Shown here: positions 6,873-12,944 of the stretch, piece after piece
How positions within the stretch are numbered: position 1 is the first letter of the stretch
How the letters are laid out: each line of letters begins with the position of its first letter
Source: Candidatus Gottesmanbacteria bacterium
GTDB lineage: Bacteria > Patescibacteriota > Microgenomatia > JACPZF01
Length of the DNA stretch: 15,851 nt
Reading direction: 5' to 3'
Assembly: GCA_016195615.1 (NCBI GenBank)
Contig: JACPZF010000059.1
Coordinates: 1 to 15,851, forward strand
Translations under genes and position numbers: made by a program
Notes under the pieces: generated by a model
Database searches by the model: none
What the model saw: only the letters and a program-made list of their open reading frames with translations
What the model was told of the DNA's origin: nothing

Positions 6873-7667
6873 ATGAAAAAATACTACCAGATATTTAGCA
6901 ACACCTGGCAAGAATACATGACCTATCGACTTAATTTCGTGATGTGGAGGGTCAGGGTTGTTCTTCGCCTTCTTATTATTTATTTTTTATGGCAGGCAGT
7001 TTTTGGAGTGCGACAGGAATTGTTCGGTTATAGCCGGGAACAGATGCTAACTTATGTGCTATTTACTCCTCTAATAACTTCTATAATTACAGGAAGCCGC
7101 AGTATGGATATTGGAAACGAAATAAATCAAGGTGATTTATCTAATTATCTTTTAAGACCAACCAGCTATTTTCGTTACTGGTGGACTAAGGATCTAGCAG
7201 ATAAAGCCTTAAATATAATTTTCTCTATCTTTGAGTTGATAATTCTCTTTTTAGTTTTTAGGCCTCCGATTTTTTGGCAGCCAGATTTATTTCGGTGGTT
7301 ATTATTCCTATTAGCAATAGCTATTTCCACCTTTCTCTATTTTTACCTAAACGTGATTCTGGCGTTCGTCGCCTTTTGGACTCCCGATTATTGGGGACCA
7401 AGATTTCTTATTTTTATGGTGCAGGAATTTTTAACGGGCGGTATTTTCCCGTTGGATATTTTGCCGAAAAATATTTTTAATGTTATTTTATTAACGCCGT
7501 TTCCTTATTTAACATTTTTTCCTTTAGCTATTTATTTAGGAAAATCAGAAGGCATATATCAATGGGGAGGATTATTAATAAGCTCAATCTGGGCCATTAT
7601 ATTTTTTAGAGTAATGATTTTGATTTGGCGAAAAGGATTAAAAACTTATACCGCAGATGGGAGATAA
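6873..7667 (+). CDS. ABC-2 permease A2 (COG4587-like, second copy)
   Basis: A 264-residue protein, second A-type permease. It carries NEINQGDLSNYLLRPTSYF, the GGIFPLDILP stretch and C-terminal KTYTADGR, aligning with A1 at the same places. ATG 6873 is 1 bp after the B1 stop; an in-frame GTG at 6858 is rejected because it lies inside B1. The order A1-B1-A2-B2 indicates tandem duplication of a permease pair. The copies have diverged widely, so the duplication is old or ancestral. Confidence 0.83.
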   Translation: MKKYYQIFSNTWQEYMTYRLNFVMWRVRVVLRLLIIYFLWQAVFGVRQELFGYSREQMLTYVLFTPLITSIITGSRSMDIGNEINQGDLSNYLLRPTSYFRYWWTKDLADKALNIIFSIFELIILFLVFRPPIFWQPDLFRWLLFLLAIAISTFLYFYLNVILAFVAFWTPDYWGPRFLIFMVQEFLTGGIFPLDILPKNIFNVILLTPFPYLTFFPLAIYLGKSEGIYQWGGLLISSIWAIIFFRVMILIWRKGLKTYTADGR

Positions 7668-7668
7668 A

Positions 7669-8460
7669 ATGAAAACACTAAAAAAATACTACAGAATTTG
7701 GTCTTTTTTTACAGTTAATTCTGTCGCCATAAGTCTTTTTTCCCGTTTTGGTGCGATAGTCTTTGTCATTGGAAAACTTATTCGCTTTTTATTTTTTCTG
7801 TTATTTTTGCTAATTATTATGAGTAAAACAAATTCGATTGCCGGATTTAATCTTAAGCAAACAATCCTTTTCTATTTAACTTTTAATATCATCGATACCG
7901 TTTCCCAACTCTTTCTGCGCGAGGTATACCGCTTCCGGCCATTGGTTATTTCAGGTAATTTTGACCTCGTTTTAGTAAAACCAATGAATCCGCTCTTTCG
8001 CATTTTAGCCGGCGGCGCTGACCCTTTTGATTTAATTATTTTAATAATTTTGCTAATCTTTACATTTATCTCGATACAACAAATTCCCAACATGCAATTA
8101 ATTAACATCCTTTTTTACATCATCTTATGTCTTAACGGGTTCTTTATATCGACGGCATTTCATATCATGGTTGCGGCCTTAGCTATTTTGACTTCGGAAA
8201 TAGACCATACCATAATGATTTACCGGGATCTGACAAACTTAGGAAGAGTTCCGGTTGATATTTATCAGCAGCCTCTTCGTTTTTTTATCACCTTTATTTT
8301 GCCGATTGGCGTCATGATGACTTTTCCAGCGAAAGCGTTAATGGGTTTTTTATCTTGGCAAGGTTTAGCCATATCTTTTCTCTTAGCTATTATTTTTTTA
8401 GGTTTTGGTTTTTCTCTCTGGCGATACTCGTTGTCAAAATACTCTTCCGCGTCAAGCTAA
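7669..8460 (+). CDS. ABC-2 permease B2 (COG3694-like, second copy)
   Basis: A 263-residue protein, second B-type permease, with SGNFDLVLVKPMNP, DLTNLGRVPVDIY and the C-terminal SKYSSASS. It matches B1 in order and spacing of landmarks. ATG 7669 follows GGGAGA at good spacing, 1 bp after the A2 stop; the in-frame ATG at 7657 would overlap A2. It is the last gene of the operon; no rho-independent terminator is visible before the miaB promoter. Confidence 0.83.
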   Translation: MKTLKKYYRIWSFFTVNSVAISLFSRFGAIVFVIGKLIRFLFFLLFLLIIMSKTNSIAGFNLKQTILFYLTFNIIDTVSQLFLREVYRFRPLVISGNFDLVLVKPMNPLFRILAGGADPFDLIILIILLIFTFISIQQIPNMQLINILFYIILCLNGFFISTAFHIMVAALAILTSEIDHTIMIYRDLTNLGRVPVDIYQQPLRFFITFILPIGVMMTFPAKALMGFLSWQGLAISFLLAIIFLGFGFSLWRYSLSKYSSASS

Positions 8461-8471
8461 AAATTAATTTG

Positions 8472-8499
8472 TTATAATCGAGTCAGACTCGATATAATA
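8472..8499 (+). promoter_or_regulatory. Palindromic promoter block upstream of miaB
   Basis: A 28-nt block identical to that at 10632-10659 before miaA. Its core is the perfect palindrome ATCGAGTCAGACTCGAT (8477-8493, 8-bp arms around one A), flanked by TATAAT at 8473-8478 and at 8493-8498. The second TATAAT ends 9 nt before the miaB ATG, so the mRNA should be almost leaderless. No good TTGACA is seen 17 nt upstream (TTGTTA at 18 nt is the nearest), which suggests an activator or a specialised sigma site. The palindrome overlaps the -10 by one base, a natural place for a repressor. Confidence 0.7.
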
Positions 8500-8507
8500 A
8501 CGCCGTT

Positions 8508-9617
8508 ATGAAATATTTCATTAAAACTTTTGGTTGTGCCGCCAACGTTGCTGACAGCGAAAGAATTTCAGCTCAATACGAAGCTCGCGGTTTTACCAAA
8601 GCCAAAACCATGAAGATGGCTGATCATATTATTATCAATACCTGCATGGTGAGGGAATCAGCAGAAAACAGGGTTTATGGTCTGGTGCATAATCTTTCCC
8701 AATTAAAAATTAGAAATTATAAATTAAAAATTGTCGTCACCGGCTGCATGGTAGGAATGGCGATTCGGGATAAGACAGGAAAAATGCTTAGGATTTTGCA
8801 AAAAAGACTACCCACGGTCGATGAATTTCTGCCGATTGAGGAAGTGGGTTTTGACTATACGCCAGTACGCTCAGATAGTAAAAGAGCCTTGGTTCCGATT
8901 AGCAATGGCTGTAATAATTTTTGCACCTTTTGCATTGTGCCTTTCACCAGAGGTAGGGAAATAAGCCGGCCGTTTGCAGACGTCGTGGAAGAAGTAAAGG
9001 AATTAGTAAAAAAAGGGTTCAGAGAAATTCTTTTAATCGGGCAAAATGTGAATTCATACGGGGCAGATTTAAAAAATAAACCAAATACTAAGGTAACGTT
9101 TGTAAAACATTTAGGTCGTTACAGAATACCAACGCTGTTTCCCTATTTATTACAAACATTATGTAAAATTGACGGTCTTGAAAAAATTGATTTTATTTCC
9201 TCTAACCCTTGGGATTTTTCTGAGGAACTGATTGAAACAATTGCCCGTAATCCCAAAATAACCAGAAGTATTCATCTTCCCGTGCAAGCGGGCGATAACG
9301 ATGTCCTAAAGAAAATGAATAGGTGGTACAGTCGGGAACAATATTTGGATTTAATTGCAAATTTAAAAGATAAAATTGCAAATTTAAAATTATCGACCGA
9401 TATAATAGTCGGATTTCCGGGAGAAACAATTGAACAATTTAACAATACAGTAGATTTGTGTAAAAAAGTTGGTTTTTATAAGGCCTACATTTCCGAATAT
9501 TCCGATCGGCCTTTTACTGCGGCTCACAAGGCATTTCAAGACGATGTAACACATCAAGAAAAACAAAGAAGATGGAGAGTGCTGGAAGAATTAATCAATA
9601 AACCAAATTTAAATTAG
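8508..9617 (+). CDS. miaB: tRNA-2-methylthio-N6-dimethylallyladenosine synthase MiaB, TRAM-less
   Basis: MiaB is a radical-SAM methylthiotransferase that turns i6A37 in tRNA into ms2i6A37, the step after MiaA. The N-terminal domain has its three cluster cysteines C10, C46 (in NTCMVRESAENRV) and C80. The radical-SAM motif is C135-x3-C139-x2-C142 (GCNNFCTFCIVP), followed by GREISRP and IGQNVNSYG. The protein stops at 369 residues, soon after EYSDRPFTAAHKAF and one helix. The roughly 60-70-residue C-terminal TRAM RNA-binding domain usual for MiaB (total near 440) is absent. MtaB or RimO are less likely because of the NTC-VRE-AENRV pattern and the miaA neighbour. Two AT-rich 21-nt repeats lie inside the coding sequence. 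Confidence 0.9.
   Translation: MKYFIKTFGCAANVADSERISAQYEARGFTKAKTMKMADHIIINTCMVRESAENRVYGLVHNLSQLKIRNYKLKIVVTGCMVGMAIRDKTGKMLRILQKRLPTVDEFLPIEEVGFDYTPVRSDSKRALVPISNGCNNFCTFCIVPFTRGREISRPFADVVEEVKELVKKGFREILLIGQNVNSYGADLKNKPNTKVTFVKHLGRYRIPTLFPYLLQTLCKIDGLEKIDFISSNPWDFSEELIETIARNPKITRSIHLPVQAGDNDVLKKMNRWYSREQYLDLIANLKDKIANLKLSTDIIVGFPGETIEQFNNTVDLCKKVGFYKAYISEYSDRPFTAAHKAFQDDVTHQEKQRRWRVLEELINKPNLN
8701..8732 (+). repeat. In-frame AT-rich repeat in miaB (first)
   Basis: AATTAAAAATT occurs at 8701-8711 and 8722-8732, a 21-nt period equal to seven codons; it encodes LKIRNYKLKI (67-76), just before C80 of the N-terminal cluster domain. Confidence 0.6.
9353..9389 (+). repeat. In-frame AT-rich repeat in miaB (second)
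   Basis: The 16-mer AATTGCAAATTTAAAA occurs at 9353-9368 and 9374-9389, again a 21-nt period, encoding IANLKDKIANLKL. The identical bases over 16 nt point to recent duplication rather than protein-level constraint. Confidence 0.7.
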
Positions 9618-9632
9618 TTTCTTATTTGCTAT

Positions 9633-10223
9633 ATGAAAAACGCAATTATCCTGCATGGTGGACCATCCAAAGAAGAATATTATGATCCCGAAGCACCAAG
9701 TATGAGCAATGCCCATTGGATACCTTGGCTGCAGGGACAATTATTGAAACACGATATACCAACTGCCACTCCAGAAGTACCGTATTCTTTTGATAGGAAT
9801 TGGGAAGTATGGAATCGGGAAGTAGAGCGATTGGACATTGGTCCGGAAACTGTTCTTATCGGACACAGCACAGGAGCAGGCTTCTTTGTAAAGTATTTAA
9901 GTATTCATAAAAAACTTAAAGTGGATAGAGTTATCTTAGTTGCTCCCTGGCTTGATCCAGATCGTGAGTTTACAAAAAATTTCTTCGATGATTTTGAAAT
10001 TGATCCAAATCTAGTAAGTCGAACGGGGGGGGTAATAATCGTTAATTCTGACAATGATCAAGAAAGTGTCCAAAAAACAGTTAAAATCCTACGAGAGAAA
10101 ATAAAGTATATTAAATATCAAGAATTTCACAATTACGGGCATTTTTACTATGAGGATATGAAAACGATTCAATTTCCCGAATTACTAAAGACTATTTTAG
10201 AAAATAAAATTTTTCTTCCTTAG
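9633..10223 (+). CDS. Small alpha/beta serine hydrolase (RBBP9/YdeN-like)
   Basis: A 196-residue alpha/beta hydrolase of the RBBP9/YdeN type, probably cytoplasmic. The oxyanion-region motif ILHGG (6-10) begins the fold. The nucleophile elbow is GHSTGAG with Ser79, the acid is D140 or D142 in NSDNDQE, and His170 lies in NYGHF, completing a catalytic triad. The family's natural substrates are poorly known, so none is assigned. It starts 15 bp after miaB without a clear ribosome-binding site and may be cotranscribed with it. Its stop overlaps the convergent NUDIX gene by 4 bp. A run of eight G at 10025-10032 lies in frame; the reading stays open through it. Confidence 0.85.
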   Translation: MKNAIILHGGPSKEEYYDPEAPSMSNAHWIPWLQGQLLKHDIPTATPEVPYSFDRNWEVWNREVERLDIGPETVLIGHSTGAGFFVKYLSIHKKLKVDRVILVAPWLDPDREFTKNFFDDFEIDPNLVSRTGGVIIVNSDNDQESVQKTVKILREKIKYIKYQEFHNYGHFYYEDMKTIQFPELLKTILENKIFLP

Positions 10224-10621
10224 AATTTTAAATAGTCTTTAATAATTTCACTATGGTCAAAAGCGAGATTTTGGGGAAGCTTGTTAAAGGAAAAAAATTT
10301 TAAATCCACCGCGTCGTCTCCTGCCTTTGGTTTGCCTAAGGCATCAATTACATAAACTGCTGATATGGCTTGGGTTGGACTTCTTTGTGGCTTACTATAG
10401 AGTCCTAAAAGCTTATGGGAAGTAAGGGAAAGATTGGTTTCTTCTTTGAGCTCTCTTTTTAATGCCTCTTCGCATGTTTCATTAAATCCCACGTGGCCGC
10501 CCGGCAGCGCCCAATAATTTTGATATGGATATTTCCCCCTTTTTATCAAAAGCAGCTTTTGATTCTTAACCAACAAACCATCGATAGAAAAAGGACGGTT
10601 ATGAAAGGTTTTTCTGACCAT
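10220..10621 (-). CDS. NUDIX hydrolase
   Basis: A 133-residue single-domain NUDIX protein that would cleave a nucleoside-diphosphate-linked compound. The box reads G42-x5-E48-x7-R56-E57-L-x-E60-E61-x-N63-L64; only the usual glycine near the end is replaced by Asn. The metal-binding REL-EE core is intact. WALPGGHVGFNE resembles the YjhB/MutT-like and ADP-ribose-pyrophosphatase-like branches, but the substrate cannot be set. It is divergent from miaA, 43 bp away, and a TATAAT on the minus strand (10636-10631) ends 9 nt before its ATG, so its mRNA is probably leaderless and shares the palindromic control region with miaA. Confidence 0.9.
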   Translation of the reverse strand: MVRKTFHNRPFSIDGLLVKNQKLLLIKRGKYPYQNYWALPGGHVGFNETCEEALKRELKEETNLSLTSHKLLGLYSKPQRSPTQAISAVYVIDALGKPKAGDDAVDLKFFSFNKLPQNLAFDHSEIIKDYLKF

Positions 10622-10631
10622 GCAAATGTTA

Positions 10632-10659
10632 TTATAATCGAGTCAGACTCGATATAATA
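10632..10659. promoter_or_regulatory. Palindromic divergent promoter between the NUDIX gene and miaA
   Basis: This is the second copy of the 28-nt block found before miaB. The palindrome ATCGAGTCAGACTCGAT (10637-10653) sits between a plus-strand TATAAT (10653-10658), 6 nt from the miaA ATG, and a minus-strand TATAAT (10636-10631), 9 nt from the NUDIX ATG. The two -10 boxes are nearly symmetrical about the central A at 10645. This geometry suits one factor controlling both directions. Both transcripts would be leaderless. Confidence 0.72.
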
Positions 10660-10664
10660 CAACC

Positions 10665-11687
10665 ATGACAAAAATGATTATTATTTGCGGACCGACGACG
10701 ACGGGCAAGACTGAGTTAGGTTTAAGATTGGCCAAAAAATTTAATGGTGAAATAGTTTCAGCTGATTCGAGACAGGTATATAAAGGGATGGACATAGGAA
10801 CGGGAAAGGATATTTCAAATTTCAAATTTCAAATATCAAAAATCAAATTTAATAATAAAAATATTGGCTATTACGAAAATAAAAGACTAAAAATTTGGGG
10901 ATTAGATATAGTAAATCCCGATTATCAATTTAACGTCGGCGAGTACAAAAAAATCGCGGAAAAAATAATTGCTGATATTTTAAAAAGGGGAAAATTACCG
11001 ATTGTAGTGGGTGGAACGGGATTGTACATTAAATCATTAATAGAGCCATTAGAGTTTGTAAGTATTCCGCCCAATGAGAAGGTGAGGGAGGAAGTAAGGA
11101 ATTTAGGAATTAAAGAATTAAAGAATAAATTACAAAAAATAGATAACGAGAGATATTTAAAAATGAATAATTCCGATCGCAATAATCCCAGAAGATTAAT
11201 TAGAGCGATTGAGATTGCAAACTATTTACACAATCGTCATTCTGGGGAGGATCCGCCAGCTGGCGGAGACGACTCCAGAATCAATAACGGATTCTGGACA
11301 AGTCCTTCGACCCCGAGCTCAGGACAGAGGGGCCAGAATGACGTAAAAGTTTTATTAATTGGGCTTACGGCACCGAAAGAAGTTTTATATAAGAGAGTAA
11401 AAGACAGAATAAAAAAAAGACTGGGGCAGGGGATCATAAAAGAAATCAAGTCTTTACTAAAAAGAGGCTATGAATGGGAGTTACCATCGATGTCCGGACT
11501 TGGTTATAAGGAATTTCATCCCTTCTTTAAAAAAAAGGCAGAATTATCAGAAGTATTAAGAAAATGGCAGCAAGACGAAATAAAATATCTTAAAAGACAA
11601 TTGGTTTGGTTTAAAAAAATGCCTAACATCCATTGGTTTGACATTACTAAGCCCGAATTCTATACTGAAATGGAAAATTTGCTATGA
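10665..11687 (+). CDS. miaA: tRNA dimethylallyltransferase MiaA with in-frame repeat insertions
   Basis: MiaA transfers a dimethylallyl group to N6 of A37 in tRNAs reading U-initial codons; MiaB then acts on the product. The 340 residues show the P-loop GPTTTGKT (9-16), SADSRQVYKGMDIGTGK (32-48), VVGGTGLYIKSL (114-125), NNPRRLIRAIE (173-183) and the C-terminal SGLGYKEF and KRQLVWFKK motifs. All catalytic motifs are present. Two stretches are extra: a heptad repeat encoding ISNFKFQISKIK (50-61), and a palindromic element encoding roughly R191-D226 between the RAIE helix and the LLIGL strand. Both keep the frame, so the enzyme is probably functional. ATG 10665 is set by the TATAAT six bases upstream. 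The stop overlaps the next start as ATGA. Confidence 0.94.
   Translation: MTKMIIICGPTTTGKTELGLRLAKKFNGEIVSADSRQVYKGMDIGTGKDISNFKFQISKIKFNNKNIGYYENKRLKIWGLDIVNPDYQFNVGEYKKIAEKIIADILKRGKLPIVVGGTGLYIKSLIEPLEFVSIPPNEKVREEVRNLGIKELKNKLQKIDNERYLKMNNSDRNNPRRLIRAIEIANYLHNRHSGEDPPAGGDDSRINNGFWTSPSTPSSGQRGQNDVKVLLIGLTAPKEVLYKRVKDRIKKRLGQGIIKEIKSLLKRGYEWELPSMSGLGYKEFHPFFKKKAELSEVLRKWQQDEIKYLKRQLVWFKKMPNIHWFDITKPEFYTEMENLL
10812..10850 (+). repeat. Period-7 AT-rich tandem repeat inside miaA
   Basis: Five consecutive heptamers based on ATTTCAA (three perfect, then ATATCAA and AAATCAA) run from 10812 to 10846, followed by ATTT. Because 7 is not a multiple of 3, the peptide repeats only every 21 nt, giving ISNFKFQISKIKF. 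It extends a loop after the conserved GTGK segment. Confidence 0.75.
11235..11343 (+). repeat. 109-bp palindromic repeat element inserted in frame in miaA
   Basis: The ends are perfect 11-bp inverted repeats, CGTCATTCTGG (11235-11245) and CCAGAATGACG (11333-11343). Inside lie a perfect 14-bp palindrome CCGCCAGCTGGCGG, an inner pair CCAGAAT/ATTCTGG, and GTCCT/AGGAC flanking CCCCGAGCT. It can be read as two adjacent hairpin units. GC content is visibly higher than in the surrounding gene. It encodes about 36 residues (RHSGEDPPAGGDD...) with no match to MiaA. It resembles the palindromic elements that insert into reading frames in Rickettsia, and small MITE/REP-like repeats, but no transposase is nearby. 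Confidence 0.82.
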
Positions 11688-12718
11688 AAATAACCCCCAA
11701 AATAGTCGTGTCGTTTATTTTGGCACTATCAACCTTGATTTTTCTTTATTTTATGCGCTCGCTACTTGGGCCTTTTATTTTGGCAGCGGTTTTTGCCTAT
11801 CTTTTTAATCCTTTGGTAACTTTTTTAAATAAAAAAATTAAGTTGCCGAAAACCCTGTCGGTCGTGGTAATTTATACCATAGTTATTGGAGCCATCGTCT
11901 TAATGTCGGCTAAAATCGGTATTCAGTTGACGAAGGAATACAAAGAATTAATATCCCAGTCAAAATTAACTATTCTTTTTTTAAACGGTTTGAATGCTCT
12001 TCCTAGTCCGTTTTCGGAGTGGTTGCGCGATGCGATAGGGGGGTTAAATTTAGATAGCCTTTTTATTTCTGGGAAAATATGGCCCTATTTCGCCGGCGCT
12101 CTTTCTCGAATGGAGAATCTTTTTATCTTTTTAATCGCGGGATTTTATTTCTTAAAAGACGGCGATAAGGCTACGGAAAAAATTTATTCTTACTTTTCTC
12201 ATACTGATCAGGTAGAAATCGCCATCGTAATTAGAAAAATTAATACGGTACTTAATAACTATCTTCGCGGCCAAGTATTTTTAATAATCCTTATGGCCAC
12301 ACTAACGTGGTTTGGGCTTTCTTATCTACAAGTAAAATATGCCTTAATTATTGCCATTTTTACGGGTTTTGCTGAAATCGTTCCTTTCGTCGGTCCTTTT
12401 ACGGCTGGTGGCGTTGCCGTTTTAGTAGCAATGCTTGATGGAATTTCTTTTTCCGGACTGCCGCCGCTTTTTGAAGGCGCAGTAGTGGCCTCGATGTATC
12501 TAATTTTTAGGGAGGTGGAAGATATTTTTATTATTCCCCAAGTAATTGGACACGCGACAAAACTTCATCCTTTAGCGGTTCTGTTTGCGGTTTTGGCAGG
12601 GGGGCATTTTTGGGGAGTTTTGGGAATTAAAGCTTCGGAGGGTAAACCTCGTGGCTTAGTAAAGGATACAGAACATTTCAGTCTGCCGTTTCACCTTTAT
12701 CCCGCGAAGTCCGGCTAG
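11684..12718 (+). CDS. AI-2E family permease, C-terminally truncated
   Basis: A polytopic membrane protein of the AI-2E (PerM/TqsA-like) transporter family; substrates vary and none is assigned. Hydrophobic spans occupy about 7-45, 60-85, 145-160 and several after 200. The family signatures YLRGQ, FTGFAEIVPFVGPFTAG and HPLAVLFAVLAGGHFWGVLG are clear. Family members normally continue past GVLG with another membrane helix and a cytoplasmic tail. Here, from about residue 316 (nt 12629), the frame turns polar (KASEGKPRGLV...) and runs antisense through RNase P RNA sequence, ending at TAG 12716-12718. The last 29 residues are therefore probably not native. The start overlaps the miaA stop by 4 nt, so the two are cotranslated. 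Confidence 0.85.
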   Translation: MKITPKIVVSFILALSTLIFLYFMRSLLGPFILAAVFAYLFNPLVTFLNKKIKLPKTLSVVVIYTIVIGAIVLMSAKIGIQLTKEYKELISQSKLTILFLNGLNALPSPFSEWLRDAIGGLNLDSLFISGKIWPYFAGALSRMENLFIFLIAGFYFLKDGDKATEKIYSYFSHTDQVEIAIVIRKINTVLNNYLRGQVFLIILMATLTWFGLSYLQVKYALIIAIFTGFAEIVPFVGPFTAGGVAVLVAMLDGISFSGLPPLFEGAVVASMYLIFREVEDIFIIPQVIGHATKLHPLAVLFAVLAGGHFWGVLGIKASEGKPRGLVKDTEHFSLPFHLYPAKSG

Positions 12719-12868
12719 GCCGGACGAAGTGGGATTTCTCGTCTCTGTGGCTTCACTGTTCCGCCTCATCGGCGGACTTCCGCTTTCGCGAAACACCCTG
12801 CTTCCTGCTGTCTGGACTTTCCTCCACGTTCATTTAACTGAACGTAGCGGTGTCTCAACCTTTTAGGC
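12629..12868 (-). ncRNA. rnpB: RNase P RNA, apparently lacking its 3' half
   Basis: RNase P RNA is the catalytic RNA that trims tRNA 5' leaders. On the minus strand the conserved blocks appear in the right order and spacing: the P3 hairpin ACGTTCA/TGAACGT (12845-12826), CR-I GAGGAAAGTCC (12824-12814), CR-II ACAGTGAAGCCACAGAGA (12759-12742), a P12-like hairpin GTCCGGC/GCCGGAC (12725-12709), and CR-III GGTGAAA (12695-12689). A weak CR-IV-like GGTTTACC lies at 12648-12641. The final CR-V block (ACAGAA then GGCUUA), which should pair with CR-I to make P4, and the 3' strands of P1 and P2 are not found on this strand before the sequence becomes AI-2E coding. About 240 nt are present where 330-400 are usual. 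The end at 12629 is my estimate of the junction. Confidence 0.82.
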
Positions 12869-12874
12869 AGGCAA

Positions 12875-12903
12875 ATTATAGCGTGTTCTTGACAGAAAAC
12901 CAA
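12875..12903 (-). promoter_or_regulatory. rnpB promoter
   Basis: On the minus strand a perfect TATAAT (12880-12875) lies 7 nt before the expected RNA 5' end near 12868. The best -35 is TTGGTT (12903-12898) at 17 nt. It overlaps the oppositely directed comM promoter, so the two may interfere. Confidence 0.65.
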
Positions 12904-12917
12904 ATTAGCTATTTAAT
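12889..12917 (+). promoter_or_regulatory. comM promoter
   Basis: TTGACA (12889-12894), an exact 17-nt spacer and TTTAAT (12912-12917) predict a start near 12924, about 20 nt before ATG 12945. A weak GTGAG lies before the start codon. Confidence 0.75.
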
Positions 12918-12944
12918 TAGCTGGTAGTAAAAAAGTGAGCCCAA

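Noticed and set aside
10025..10032. Run of eight G in the hydrolase gene as a frameshift
   Set aside because: The frame stays open and the catalytic Asp and His after the run are at the expected places.
12571..12592. ACAGAACC on the minus strand as the missing CR-V of RNase P RNA
   Set aside because: The bases after it (GCTAAA) cannot pair with CR-I to form P4, and the segment encodes the conserved HPLAVLFAVLAGG of the AI-2E protein, so the match looks accidental.
12640..12695. RNase P-like strings on the plus strand (GGTAAACC, ACAGAAC, TTTCACC), suggesting an inverted half
   Set aside because: GGTAAACC and GGTTTACC are near-palindromic and TTTCACC is simply the complement of CR-III; the order does not match a forward 3' half.
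11684..12718. AI-2E protein as a genuine autoinducer-2 exporter
   Set aside because: The family name is historical and covers several transport roles; no quorum-sensing gene is present here.
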